Source: Streptococcus infantis SK970 (GTDB lineage Bacteria; Bacillota; Bacilli; Lactobacillales; Streptococcaceae). Taken from it: DNA of 64,000 nucleotides. Positions 1 to 8,030 of this stretch are shown one piece after another. The position numbers and the translations under genes are program-made. The notes under the pieces are model-generated. The model was not told the origin of the DNA. It did not search any database and was given only the letters and a program-made list of their open reading frames with translations. Every line of letters starts with the position of its first letter. Position 1 is the first letter of the stretch. The stretch lies in assembly GCA_000223255.2 (NCBI GenBank), contig AFUT01000001.1:124001-188000 (forward strand), written 5' to 3'.

Positions 1-267
1 CAAGAGGCAACCAAGTATGTGTCAGCCAAGGCTCAGGCACGCTTGATTTCCCTTATGCTAGAAGAAGAAATCCTAACGGAAAAGGAAGAAGAAATCTATA
101 AACGGGGCCGTAACACCAATAGCCATACCAAGGCAAAGAACGCAGATGTAGTGACCTACCGTATGTCTACAGGTTTTGAAGCGGTCATGGGTTATCTTCA
201 TATGACCGAAAATGTGGAGCGCCTTGAAACCTTGATTTCTTGGTGTATCCAAAAAGTGGAGGGCTAG
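1..267 (+). CDS. mrnC: Mini-ribonuclease III, C-terminal part (5' end outside window)
   Basis: This is the last 88 codons of a reading frame that enters from the left edge and stops with TAG. The segment resembles the C-terminal half of Mini-III, a dimeric RNase III-fold nuclease without a double-stranded RNA-binding domain that matures 23S rRNA. Visible family features are the KYVSAKAQA stretch, the acidic [19 protein letters not shown] helix and the [20 protein letters not shown] segment, which carries the second half of the RNase III catalytic signature. The next gene starts 3 bases after the stop, so the two are probably co-transcribed. In related genomes cysS usually lies upstream, which cannot be seen here. 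Identification rests on remembered family sequence. Confidence 0.85.
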   Translation, partial: QEATKYVSAKAQARLISLMLEEEILTEKEEEIYKRGRNTNSHTKAKNADVVTYRMSTGFEAVMGYLHMTENVERLETLISWCIQKVEG

Positions 268-270
268 GAA

Positions 271-1140
271 ATGATTGCAAAAGAATTACTAGACTGGTTT
301 CCACAAGCTCAAATCGTAGACCAGCCAATTGATAAGGAAGGTTTTCTTACGCTACCAGTTTCCTCGCAACAGTGGATTTTACTGGAGGAAGTTGGACTAA
401 GTGAACGTGAGAAACAGTTGGTAGCTCTCTTAACCCAGCAGGAGCAAACGATCTCGCTCAATCCTTGGTATAGTTATTTGATTGAGGGCAAGGGACAAGC
501 ACCGCAGAGTTTTAAAAAGCTACAAGTTGTCTATTGTCATCTTTCTTATTACCAACAGGAAAACCTGACTTCTTGGTTGGATATGATGAGAACCCTCTTT
601 CCTAATTGCGAGACAGTGCTTCAGGTGGGAGCTCAGGATTACTTATTTGTTCTCCAACAGGATAAATACACTTCTGTTCGCTCTATCTTGATGGATACCT
701 TGGAAGCTGTAGAGTACGACTTTGGGGTTCGTCTGTCTATTATGCTGGGGCAGGTTTGGTCGCAAACAGGAAATCAGAGTTTGACAGATCTCATCAAAGC
801 AGAACGTGACTTGTTCAAAAATTGGTGGCGACAAGGTCATCAAGGATTCCATACATTTTCTCAGCTCTACCTTTGGAGTATGGGTGAAAAAATGGTGGAT
901 CTTGGTTTGATAAAAGATTATCTCCACCAGATGATTTTGGATCAGGATCAAATTCAGGAAATCATTCTCTCCTTATGGGAAAATAGTGCAGTTCTAACTA
1001 AAACAGCACAGCAACTGTATTTGCACCGCAATTCTCTCCAATACAAGATTGATAAATGGGAAGAATTGACAGGGCTTCAGTTGAAAGAATTGACAGATTT
1101 GACCTTGTGTTATCAATTGATTTTACCAGATATTATTTAA
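271..1140 (+). CDS. PucR-like transcriptional regulator with C-terminal helix-turn-helix
   Basis: The predicted protein has 289 residues. The last 55 match the PucR C-terminal helix-turn-helix (HTH_30): a KTAQQLYLHRNSLQYKIDKW core followed by EELTGLQL. The N-terminal 220 residues have no motif I can name, but their length and acidic/aromatic composition fit the poorly conserved middle region of CdaR/PucR-type regulators. The gene lies between mrnC and msmK and is followed by its own terminator. Position next to msmK, the ATPase shared by several sugar importers, suggests a role in carbohydrate uptake, but the ligand and targets are unknown. It has no obvious RBS of its own and probably relies on translation coupled to mrnC. 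Confidence 0.75.
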   Translation: MIAKELLDWFPQAQIVDQPIDKEGFLTLPVSSQQWILLEEVGLSEREKQLVALLTQQEQTISLNPWYSYLIEGKGQAPQSFKKLQVVYCHLSYYQQENLTSWLDMMRTLFPNCETVLQVGAQDYLFVLQQDKYTSVRSILMDTLEAVEYDFGVRLSIMLGQVWSQTGNQSLTDLIKAERDLFKNWWRQGHQGFHTFSQLYLWSMGEKMVDLGLIKDYLHQMILDQDQIQEIILSLWENSAVLTKTAQQLYLHRNSLQYKIDKWEELTGLQLKELTDLTLCYQLILPDII

Positions 1141-1176
1141 AGTTTTGTGCAAGTTGCACAGAACTTTTTTATTTTT
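1141..1176 (+). terminator. Rho-independent terminator after the PucR-like gene
   Basis: A 10-bp stem (AGTTTTGTGC with GCACAGAACT, one G-U pair) and a 5-base loop are followed directly by TTTTTT. It begins at the base after the stop codon and separates the regulator from msmK. Confidence 0.8.
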
Positions 1177-1196
1177 TGGTCACCTTGCCATAGAAA

Positions 1197-1219
1197 TGTA
1201 AAGCGTTTTCATTTATAAT
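1197..1219 (+). promoter_or_regulatory. msmK promoter with overlapping cre-like (CcpA) site
   Basis: The -10 hexamer TATAAT lies at 1214-1219. Immediately upstream, 1198-1211 reads GTAAAGCGTTTTCA, matching 12 of 14 positions of the catabolite-responsive element form TGAAAGCGTTTTCA. The site sits between the -35 and -10 regions, where bound CcpA would block RNA polymerase. I see no good -35. The inference is glucose repression of msmK, in keeping with its role in uptake of secondary sugars. Confidence 0.6.
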
Positions 1220-1252
1220 AAAACTATCAAAAATTAAAAGGAGTTCACCGAA

Positions 1253-2383
1253 ATGGTAGAATTAAATCTTAAAAACATTTACAAAAAATATCCAAACAGC
1301 GAGCACTATTCAGTTGAAGACTTCAACTTGGACATCAAAGACAAAGAATTTATCGTTTTCGTAGGACCTTCAGGATGTGGTAAATCAACTACTCTCCGTA
1401 TGATTGCAGGTCTTGAAGACATCACAGAAGGTACTGCATCTATCGATGGCGTTGTTGTCAATGACGTAGCTCCAAAAGACCGTGACATCGCCATGGTATT
1501 CCAAAACTACGCTCTTTACCCACACATGACTGTATACGATAACATGGCTTTCGGTTTGAAATTGCGTAAATACAGCAAAGAAGACATCGACAAACGTGTA
1601 CAAGAAGCAGCAGAAATTCTTGGATTGAAAGAATTCTTGGATCGTAAACCAGCTGACCTTTCAGGTGGTCAACGTCAACGTGTTGCCATGGGTCGTGCGA
1701 TCGTCCGTGATGCAAAAGTGTTCTTGATGGACGAACCTTTGTCAAACTTGGATGCGAAACTTCGTGTATCTATGCGTGCTGAAATTGCTAAAATCCACCG
1801 TCGTATCGGAGCTACAACTATCTACGTAACTCACGACCAAACAGAAGCGATGACACTTGCAGACCGTATCGTTATCATGTCAGCTACTAAAAACCCTGCT
1901 GGTACTGGTACTATCGGACGTGTTGAACAAATCGGTACTCCTCAAGAAGTTTACAAAAACCCAGTTAACAAATTCGTAGCAGGATTCATTGGAAGCCCAG
2001 CTATGAACTTCATCAACGTTAAATTGAACGGTGACCACATCGTTGGTGACGGCTTTAACTTGAAAGTTCCAGAAGGTGCTTTGAAAGTTCTTCGCGATAA
2101 AGGTTATGAAGGTAAAGAATTGATCTTCGGTATCCGTCCAGAAGATGTGAACGCAGAACCTGCTTTCCTTGAAACATTCCCAGAATCAGTTGTGAAAGCA
2201 ACTATCTCTGTATCAGAGTTGCTTGGTTCAGAATCTCACCTATATTGCCAACTTGGTAAAGATGAATTCGTTGCTAAAGTTGATGCACGTGACTACTTGC
2301 AAGCTGGTGCAACAGTTGAACTTGGATTTGACTTGAACAAAGCTCACTTCTTCGACGTAGAAACTGAAAAAACAGTTTACTAA
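1253..2383 (+). CDS. msmK: Multi-sugar ABC importer ATP-binding subunit MsmK
   Basis: This is a 376-residue ATPase of the MalK/UgpC type. Walker A is GPSGCGKST (about residue 38), followed by Q-loop QNYALYPHMTV, signature LSGGQRQRVAMGRA, Walker B VFLMDEPLSNLDA and H-loop YVTHDQTEAM. A C-terminal TOBE/MOP-type regulatory region (about 245-376) contains FGIRPEDV. In streptococci MsmK is a shared ATPase that energises several carbohydrate importers (raffinose, sialic acid, maltodextrin), so it lies apart from its permeases, as here. The ATG is preceded by AAAAGGAG at good spacing. Codon use is strongly biased toward favoured codons, suggesting high expression. A cre-like site in the promoter points to CcpA control. 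The frame is intact. Confidence 0.95.
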   Translation: MVELNLKNIYKKYPNSEHYSVEDFNLDIKDKEFIVFVGPSGCGKSTTLRMIAGLEDITEGTASIDGVVVNDVAPKDRDIAMVFQNYALYPHMTVYDNMAFGLKLRKYSKEDIDKRVQEAAEILGLKEFLDRKPADLSGGQRQRVAMGRAIVRDAKVFLMDEPLSNLDAKLRVSMRAEIAKIHRRIGATTIYVTHDQTEAMTLADRIVIMSATKNPAGTGTIGRVEQIGTPQEVYKNPVNKFVAGFIGSPAMNFINVKLNGDHIVGDGFNLKVPEGALKVLRDKGYEGKELIFGIRPEDVNAEPAFLETFPESVVKATISVSELLGSESHLYCQLGKDEFVAKVDARDYLQAGATVELGFDLNKAHFFDVETEKTVY

Positions 2384-2401
2384 GATAGATTTTAATCAAT
2401 C

Positions 2402-2434
2402 AACACTACTAGAGTTTTTCTAGTAGTGTTTTTT
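2402..2434 (+). terminator. Rho-independent terminator of msmK
   Basis: A perfect 12-bp stem (AACACTACTAGA with TCTAGTAGTGTT) and a 5-base loop are followed by a run of Ts ending at 2434, 18 bases after the stop codon. Confidence 0.9.
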
Positions 2435-2524
2435 AGAGTTCAGTAAAGTCTTAGGGAATAGGCTTTTCTAGTTTTCATATTGACCAAAAAGTGTTAAAAT
2501 GGTAGGAAGAACTGGAGAGTATGC

Positions 2525-4741
2525 ATGCCTAAAGAAGTAATTTATTCAGGCGATGAAGTCGTCGCTTTAACGCAAAAATATTTATCGAAAGAAGATGTGG
2601 CTTTTGTCCATAAGGCTTTGGTTTACGCTGTGGAATGTCATAGTGGCCAATATCGTAAATCAGGCGAGCCTTACATTATCCACCCTATCCAGGTAGCAGG
2701 TATCTTGGCCAAGCTCAAGCTAGATGCTGTCACTGTTGCCTGTGGTTTTTTGCATGACGTGGTAGAAGACACAGATGCTACTTTGGATGATTTAGAGCGC
2801 GAGTTTGGCCATGATGTTCGAGTGATTGTAGACGGTGTTACCAAGCTTGGTAAGGTCGAATACAAGTCTATAGAAGAGCAGTTGGCTGAGAATCACCGCA
2901 AGATGCTTATGGCCATGTCAGAGGATATCCGCGTTATCTTGGTCAAACTCTCTGACCGCCTGCACAATATGCGTACCCTCAAGCATCTTCGTAAAGACAA
3001 GCAGGAGCGTATTTCCAGAGAAACTATGGAAATCTATGCACCGCTTGCTCACCGTCTGGGGATTTCAAGTGTGAAGTGGGAACTAGAGGATTTATCCTTC
3101 CGTTATCTCAATCCAACTGAGTTTTACAAGATTAGTCACATGATGAAGGAAAAACGTCAAGAACGTGAAGCCTTGGTCGATGAAGTTGTGACAAAACTAG
3201 AGGAATATTCATCTGAGCGCCACCTTACAGGAAAAATCTATGGCCGTCCAAAGCATATCTACTCTATCTATCGTAAGATGCAGGACAAGAAAAAACGCTT
3301 TGAGGAAATCTATGACCTGATTGCCATTCGCTGTATTTTAGACACTCAGAGTGATGTTTACGCCATGTTGGGTTACGTTCATGAGCTTTGGAAACCAATG
3401 CCAGGCCGTTTCAAGGATTATATTGCCAATCGTAAGGCCAATGGTTACCAGTCTATTCATACGACTGTTTATGGACCAAAAGGACCGATCGAGTTCCAGA
3501 TCCGTACCAAGGAAATGCACGAGGTTGCTGAGTACGGGGTTGCGGCTCACTGGGCTTACAAAAAAGGAATCAAAGGTCAGGTTAATAGTAAGGAATCTGC
3601 TATCGGGATGAACTGGATCAAGGAGATGATGGAACTCCAAGATCAGGCAGATGATGCCAAGGAATTTGTAGATACTGTCAAAGAAAACTATTTGGCTGAA
3701 GAGATTTACGTCTTTACTCCAGATGGAGCGGTTCGTTCTCTGCCAAAGGATTCTGGACCGATTGACTTTGCCTATGAGATTCATACAAAGATTGGGGAAA
3801 AAGCAACAGGTGCCAAGGTTAATGGCCGTATGGTTCCGTTGACAACTAAGTTAAAAACAGGTGACCAGGTTGAAATCATCACCAATCCAAATTCATTTGG
3901 ACCAAGTCGTGACTGGCTCAATATGGTTAAGACCAGCAAGGCCCGTAACAAAATTCGTCAGTTCTTTAAAAACCAGGACAAAGAATTGTCCATCAATAAA
4001 GGCCGTGAAATGCTGATTAATCAGCTCCAAGAAAACGGCTATGTGGCCAATAAATTTATGGACAAGCGCCACATGGATGAAGTCCTTCAAAAAACCAGCT
4101 ACAAGACAGAAGAATCCCTTTTTGCTGCCATTGGTTTTGGAGAAATCGGAGCCATTACCGTCTTTAACCGTTTGACGGAAAAAGAACGTCGTGAAGAAGA
4201 ACGTGCCAAGGCTAAGGCAGAAGCTGAAGAACTGGTCAAGGGTGGCGAAGTCAAGGTAGAGAACAAGGACACGCTTAAGGTGAAGCATGAGGGTGGAGTA
4301 GTCATCCAAGGTGCTTCTGGGCTTTTGGTCCGGATTGCTAAATGTTGTAATCCTGTTCCAGGTGATGATATTGTCGGTTATATTACCAAAGGTCGTGGAG
4401 TTGCCATCCACCGTGTGGACTGTATGAACCTTCGTTCACAGGAAAACTATGAGCAACGTTTACTTGATGTCGAATGGGAAGACCAATTCTCAAGCAAGGA
4501 ATATATGGCTCATATCGATATTTATGGACTTAACCGTTCTGGCCTATTGAATGATATCTTGCAAGTCCTATCAAACACGACTAAAAATATCTCATCGGTT
4601 AATGCTCAACCAACCAAGGATATGAAATTTGCCAATATCCATGTATCCTTTGGGATTTCTAACCTTTCAATGTTGACAACTGTGGTTGATAAGATTAAGA
4701 GTGTACCAGAAGTCTACTCAGTCAAACGGACCAACGGTTAA
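2525..4741 (+). CDS. rel: Bifunctional (p)ppGpp synthetase/hydrolase Rel (RSH family)
   Basis: This 738-residue RSH protein makes and degrades the stringent-response alarmone (p)ppGpp from GTP/GDP and ATP. The N-terminal hydrolase domain contains the HD motif in HDVVEDTD (about residue 77). The synthetase domain shows RFKDYIANRKANGYQSIHT (about 295-313). A TGS domain starts near VYVFTPDG (about 395), a cysteine-bearing zinc-finger/RIS region has CCNPVPGDDIVGYITKGRG (about 605-625), and the C-terminus is an ACT domain. Full length and all domains agree with an active bifunctional enzyme. The second of two nearby ATGs (2525) is in frame and follows GGAGAG. dtd follows 30 bases downstream, the usual Firmicute rel-dtd pair. 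Confidence 0.97.
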   Translation: MPKEVIYSGDEVVALTQKYLSKEDVAFVHKALVYAVECHSGQYRKSGEPYIIHPIQVAGILAKLKLDAVTVACGFLHDVVEDTDATLDDLEREFGHDVRVIVDGVTKLGKVEYKSIEEQLAENHRKMLMAMSEDIRVILVKLSDRLHNMRTLKHLRKDKQERISRETMEIYAPLAHRLGISSVKWELEDLSFRYLNPTEFYKISHMMKEKRQEREALVDEVVTKLEEYSSERHLTGKIYGRPKHIYSIYRKMQDKKKRFEEIYDLIAIRCILDTQSDVYAMLGYVHELWKPMPGRFKDYIANRKANGYQSIHTTVYGPKGPIEFQIRTKEMHEVAEYGVAAHWAYKKGIKGQVNSKESAIGMNWIKEMMELQDQADDAKEFVDTVKENYLAEEIYVFTPDGAVRSLPKDSGPIDFAYEIHTKIGEKATGAKVNGRMVPLTTKLKTGDQVEIITNPNSFGPSRDWLNMVKTSKARNKIRQFFKNQDKELSINKGREMLINQLQENGYVANKFMDKRHMDEVLQKTSYKTEESLFAAIGFGEIGAITVFNRLTEKERREEERAKAKAEAEELVKGGEVKVENKDTLKVKHEGGVVIQGASGLLVRIAKCCNPVPGDDIVGYITKGRGVAIHRVDCMNLRSQENYEQRLLDVEWEDQFSSKEYMAHIDIYGLNRSGLLNDILQVLSNTTKNISSVNAQPTKDMKFANIHVSFGISNLSMLTTVVDKIKSVPEVYSVKRTNG

Positions 4742-4771
4742 GTTGGCTCGATAGAACTAGAAAGGATTTCT

Positions 4772-5214
4772 ATGAGAATTATTGTTCAGCGAGTCAAGGA
4801 AGCTCAGGTTTCGATTGAAGGGCGAATTCATGGTCAGATCAAACAGGGGCTCCTGCTCTTAGTGGGTGTTGGACCTGAGGACCAACAGGAAGATTTGGAC
4901 TATGCAGTCAGAAAACTTGTCAATATGCGAATTTTCTCAGATGCTGAAGGCAAGATGAACCTATCTGTTAAGGATATCCAAGGAGAAATTCTCTCCATCT
5001 CTCAATTTACTCTTTTTGCCGATACCAAAAAAGGGAATCGTCCAGCCTTTACAGGTGCAGCCAAACCGGATATGGCTGAGGCTTTCTATCAAGATTTTAA
5101 TCGAGAACTAGTCAAGGAAGTTCCTGTTGAGACAGGAGTCTTTGGAGCAGATATGCAGGTGGGATTAGTCAATGATGGGCCGGTAACTATCATCCTTGAT
5201 ACAAAAATAGATAA
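4772..5214 (+). CDS. dtd: D-aminoacyl-tRNA deacylase (apparent frameshift at last codons)
   Basis: Dtd removes D-amino acids mischarged onto tRNA. Visible family motifs are [17 protein letters not shown] (about 77-93), the active-site region, and the C-terminal [11 protein letters not shown]. As printed, the frame misses its stop at 5212-5214 and runs on to 5332, through the terminator hairpin and 80 bases into the convergent psaR gene. One extra A in the 5203-5207 A-run would give LDTKNR-stop and 147 residues, the normal family length. The extension is therefore almost certainly an artefact. The gene follows rel by 30 bases, and an AAAGGA RBS precedes the ATG. Confidence 0.9.
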
Positions 5215-5215
5215 G

Positions 5216-5243
5216 AAAACCAAGCTTGTTAGCTTGGTTTTTT
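5216..5243 (+). terminator. Terminator between convergent dtd and psaR
   Basis: An 11-bp stem (AAAACCAAGCT with AGCTTGGTTTT) has a 4-base loop and a T-run on the plus strand. A shorter T-tract on the minus strand makes it plausibly bidirectional, ending both rel-dtd and psaR transcripts. Confidence 0.85.
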
Positions 5244-5252
5244 GTGACGTAT

Positions 5253-5903
5253 TTAGTTCAGCTTTTCAACATAGAGCTGTTTGGCGATTTCTAGACTTAC
5301 CAAGAGTTCTTCATTCTTGTGAATCAAAGTAAAGGTGTTAGAAAAGTCATCAAACTGTTGAACTTGGAGTTTGTCTCCGATATTGATAGCATGTTTTTCA
5401 AGATATTTGAGGAGGTCAAAGCTATCGTGAACGCGAGTCAGGAGATAGGTTCCAGCTTCTTTGGTTTCTGCTAGAGGCAAGTTATTGATTTCAACCAAAA
5501 GTTCTCCCTTAGCAGGAATGGTACCACCATGAGGGCAGGTCTTTGGAAAGCCGAGCATACTTTCTAATCTTTCCACAAAAAAGTCTGAAACGGTATGTTC
5601 TAATACCTCGGCTTCCTCATGAATTTGGTCGCTGGTATAGTCTAGATGGTGCACCAGAAAAACCTCAATCAGACGATGTTTACGATAAAGCTCTGATACA
5701 AGTGTTAAGCCAATATCGGTGAGCAAGTATCCTTTTTTCTTGTCTTTTAAGATGAGATTTTCAGCTTGCATGCGTTTGATCATTTCAGTTACAGCTGGAG
5801 GAGATACCTGCATTCGAGCAGCAATTTCCTTATTGGTAATCTTAGGAACATCCATGCCAATCTCATAAATACATTTTAAGTAGTCTTCTTTATTTGGTGT
5901 CAT
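5253..5903 (-). CDS. psaR: Mn-dependent DtxR-family repressor PsaR
   Basis: The 216-residue protein is a DtxR/MntR-family metalloregulator. It begins with [16 protein letters not shown] and the winged helix [20 protein letters not shown] (about residues 22-41). A dimerisation/metal-binding domain follows with [13 protein letters not shown] and the CPHGGTIP segment, then a C-terminal FeoA/SH3-like domain (about 145-216). I chose the internal ATG at 5903, which gives the usual length; an upstream ATG at 5930 would add nine residues. In streptococci PsaR represses psaBCA when manganese is sufficient. Its gene lies close to tpx and psaBCA on the same strand, and a matching operator lies in front of psaB at 9636-9657. 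Confidence 0.92.
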   Translation of the reverse strand: MTPNKEDYLKCIYEIGMDVPKITNKEIAARMQVSPPAVTEMIKRMQAENLILKDKKKGYLLTDIGLTLVSELYRKHRLIEVFLVHHLDYTSDQIHEEAEVLEHTVSDFFVERLESMLGFPKTCPHGGTIPAKGELLVEINNLPLAETKEAGTYLLTRVHDSFDLLKYLEKHAINIGDKLQVQQFDDFSNTFTLIHKNEELLVSLEIAKQLYVEKLN

Positions 5904-5940
5904 TCGCATTTCCTTGTTTATTATCTCCATCTAGTATACC

Positions 5941-5972
5941 AAAAAAGAGGCTGGGACAAAAGTCCTAGCCTC
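5941..5972 (-). terminator. Terminator upstream of psaR, ending minus-strand tpx transcription
   Basis: On the minus strand a stem of GAGGCTAGGAC with GTCCCAGCCTC (one mismatch-type pair) and loop TTTT is followed by TTTTTT. It separates tpx from psaR. The psaR -10 (TATACT) lies just beyond it, so psaR has its own promoter. Confidence 0.75.
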
Positions 5973-6007
5973 TCAATTGTCTTTGGATTGTCGAGCAAGA
6001 CGCAGTG

Positions 6008-6117
6008 GTTGAGTGGACTCTACTACGCTGATTTCATCAGCTTTTACAGCCCTACTCAACTGTGCGGAGGTGGGACGACGAAATCGAATTCTAACGAATT
6101 ACCGATTTCTGTCCCAC
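6008..6117. repeat. Palindromic intergenic repeat, two nested hairpin modules
   Basis: Module one pairs GTTGAGT (6008-6014) with ACTCAAC (6054-6060) and contains the inner hairpin GCTGAT-TTC-ATCAGC (6028-6042). Module two pairs GTGGGAC (6070-6076) with GTCCCAC (6111-6117), with GAAATCG/CGATTTC and ATTC/GAAT pairs inside. Together with the terminator at 5941-5972, whose arms also carry GGGAC/GTCCC, this looks like a dispersed streptococcal repeat. I cannot assign it to BOX, RUP or SPRITE. No coding capacity is evident. Confidence 0.6.
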
Positions 6118-6141
6118 TCTCTATTGCTACAAGAGCTGGAC

Positions 6142-6636
6142 TTAGTTGAGTTCTTTTGCAGCTGCAATAGCGGCTTCAAAGTCTGGCTCGCTGTTGATAT
6201 TGTCTACGTATTCGACATAGCGGATGATATTGTCAGTATCGAGAACAAAAACGGCTCGAGCAAGCAGATGCCATTCATTGATTAAGAGGGCATAATCTCG
6301 TCCAAAGGAGTGGTCGAAGTAGTCTGAAAGCATGATGGCATTCTCAATTCCCTCAGCACCACACCAGCGTTTTTGAGCGAATGGAAGGTCCATAGATACC
6401 GTTAGGACAACAGTATTGTCTAAGCTAGCCAGTTCTTCATTAAATCGACGAGTTTGAAGGGAACAAATTCCAGTATCGATAGAAGGAACCACACTTAAAA
6501 TCTTTTTCTTTCCATCAAAGTCTGATAGTGATTTTTTTGAAAGGTCAGTCGTTGTGAGAGAGAAATCAAGTGCTTTGTCTCCTACTTGTAGTTGTTTTCC
6601 TGTAAACGTAACAGGGTTTCCAAGGAATGTAGTCAT
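6142..6636 (-). CDS. tpx: Thiol peroxidase Tpx (PsaD)
   Basis: This 164-residue Tpx-family peroxiredoxin reduces hydrogen peroxide and alkyl hydroperoxides in the cytoplasm. The peroxidatic cysteine lies in [10 protein letters not shown] (about residue 58), with the resolving cysteine in KRWCGAEG (about 92). The C-terminal [19 protein letters not shown] is typical. In pneumococcus tpx (psaD) lies directly downstream of psaBCA and helps oxidative-stress survival. Here it is also downstream of psaA on the same strand, but a 438-base gap with a palindromic repeat lies between. The frame is intact. Confidence 0.95.
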   Translation of the reverse strand: MTTFLGNPVTFTGKQLQVGDKALDFSLTTTDLSKKSLSDFDGKKKILSVVPSIDTGICSLQTRRFNEELASLDNTVVLTVSMDLPFAQKRWCGAEGIENAIMLSDYFDHSFGRDYALLINEWHLLARAVFVLDTDNIIRYVEYVDNINSEPDFEAAIAAAKELN

Positions 6637-6764
6637 AAGCTACTCCAATCTTTTTCTTTATTTTACCGAGAATTGTCAGATTTTTCCAATGATTTGACCG
6701 AAAACTGAACAGACAAAAAACGCCAATACAAGGTGAATGACGTTTTTCAGATTTTTATCTATTT

Positions 6765-6927
6765 GATATTTCTCGAAGGTAGTGCGGACGGGAGGTAAAA
6801 TTATCCAGTGGATGATTTTAGAAATCCAAGGAATTTCATCCCTAATTTTTGAGCCTTAGGTCTCAAAAATTCCGTCCTAGATAAGATCAAAGTTCTTATC
6901 TAGGATACCACTACAGTGAGAAATATC
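6765..6927. repeat. 163-bp MITE-like palindromic element between psaA and tpx
   Basis: The ends are perfect inverted repeats: GATATTTCTC (6765-6774) and GAGAAATATC (6918-6927), with a second arm pair GTAGTG/CACTAC just inside. Nested hairpins fill the interior: ATTATCCA/TGGATGAT, AATTTTTGAG/CTCAAAAATT and the 12-bp TCCTAGATAAGA/TCTTATCTAGGA. It has no meaningful reading frame. It accounts for most of the 438-base gap between psaA and tpx; I see nothing convincing in the rest except a weak AAAAACG/CGTTTTT hairpin near 6716-6748. Confidence 0.65.
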
Positions 6928-7074
6928 TGGTAAAAACTCACTTCGTTCGTACTGATTTAAGAAATCTTTATTCTTATAAATGCTTTTTTAGCTAGAGATA
7001 GAACTAACAAAGCTAATATTAGAAATAATGTAAAGAGAGATAAGAACCTAGTAATAGATAAACCAATATCTAGA

Positions 7075-8003
7075 TTATTTTGCCAATCCTTCAGCAATCT
7101 TGTCAAGGTTGTATTTCATCATGTTGTAGTAGCTGTCGCCTTCTTTACCTTCTTCAGCGATTGAGTCCGTAAAGATTTGAGCATAGATTGGGATGTTTGT
7201 GTCTTGTGAAACAGTCTTCATTGGACGGTCATCGACACTGGATTCAACAAATAGTGATGGAACTTTCATTTGGCGAAGTTTTTCAACCAAGGTCTTGATT
7301 TGGTCAGGTGTTCCTTCTTCTTCAGTATTGATTTCCCAGATGTAAGCACTTGGGACACCGTAAGCTTTAGAGAAGTATTTGAAGCATCCTTCGCTGGTTA
7401 CGATGAGTTTCTTGTCCGCATCAATAGCGTTAAATTTTCTTTGGCTTCCTTGTCAAGCTTGTCTAGTTTTTCAGTGTATTCTTTGAGATTCTTTTCGTAG
7501 AATTCCTTGTTGTTAGGGTCTTTAGCGATGAGTTGCTTAGCAATGTTTTGCGCATAAATAATCCCGTTTTCTAAGTTGAGCCAAGCATGTGGGTCTTCTT
7601 TCCCTTTTTCATTTTGGCCTTCTAGGTAGATGACATCAACGCCTTCACTGACAGCAAAGTAGTCCTTGTTTTCAGTTTTCTTGGCATTCTCAACTAATTT
7701 TGTAAACCAGGCATTTCCACCTGTTTCAAGGTTGATGCCGTTGTAGAAGATTAAGTCAGCTTGCGAAGTTTTCTTAACGTCTTCAGGAAGAGGTTCGTAC
7801 TCGTGTGGATCTTGTCCAACAGGCACGATACTATGAAGATCAATCTTATCTCCAGCGATATTTTTAGTGATATCAGCGATAATTGAGTTTGTAGCAACGA
7901 CTTTTAATTTTTGTCCAGAAGCTGTATCTTTCTTTCCAGTAGAACATGCTACAAGAGCAATGACAGAAAGGCAAAGAACCAGCAATGCACCTAATTTTTT
8001 CAT
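7075..8003 (-). CDS. psaA: Manganese ABC transporter substrate-binding lipoprotein PsaA (apparent frameshift)
   Basis: PsaA is the cluster A-I solute-binding protein that captures Mn(II) for PsaBC. The N-terminus is a lipoprotein signal with lipobox LVACS (Cys20). Metal ligands expected for the family are visible: His in DPHEYEPLP, His in DPHAWLNLE and Asp/Glu in the C-terminal half. As printed the frame breaks after residue 192. The downstream part, with [18 protein letters not shown], is in another frame. One extra A in the run near 7431-7435 (GAAAATTTAAC on the minus strand) restores 309 residues, the normal length. The gene is last in psaBCA and has a GGAGGAA RBS. Confidence 0.93.
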
Positions 8004-8030
8004 TAGATTCCTCCAGAGGGGATTCCCTCG

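Noticed and set aside
5215..5332. C-terminal extension of Dtd overlapping psaR
   Set aside because: It reads through a terminator hairpin and into a convergent gene. One more A restores the 147-residue family length, so the extension is an artefact.
6013..6285. Plus-strand open frame over the repeat and tpx
   Set aside because: It covers palindromic repeat DNA and the antisense of tpx, has no RBS and no protein-like composition.
7873..8030. Fusion of PsaC to out-of-frame psaA sequence
   Set aside because: The extra 50 residues come from the wrong frame of psaA and have no membrane or family character. A one-base change in an A-run ends PsaC before the psaA RBS.
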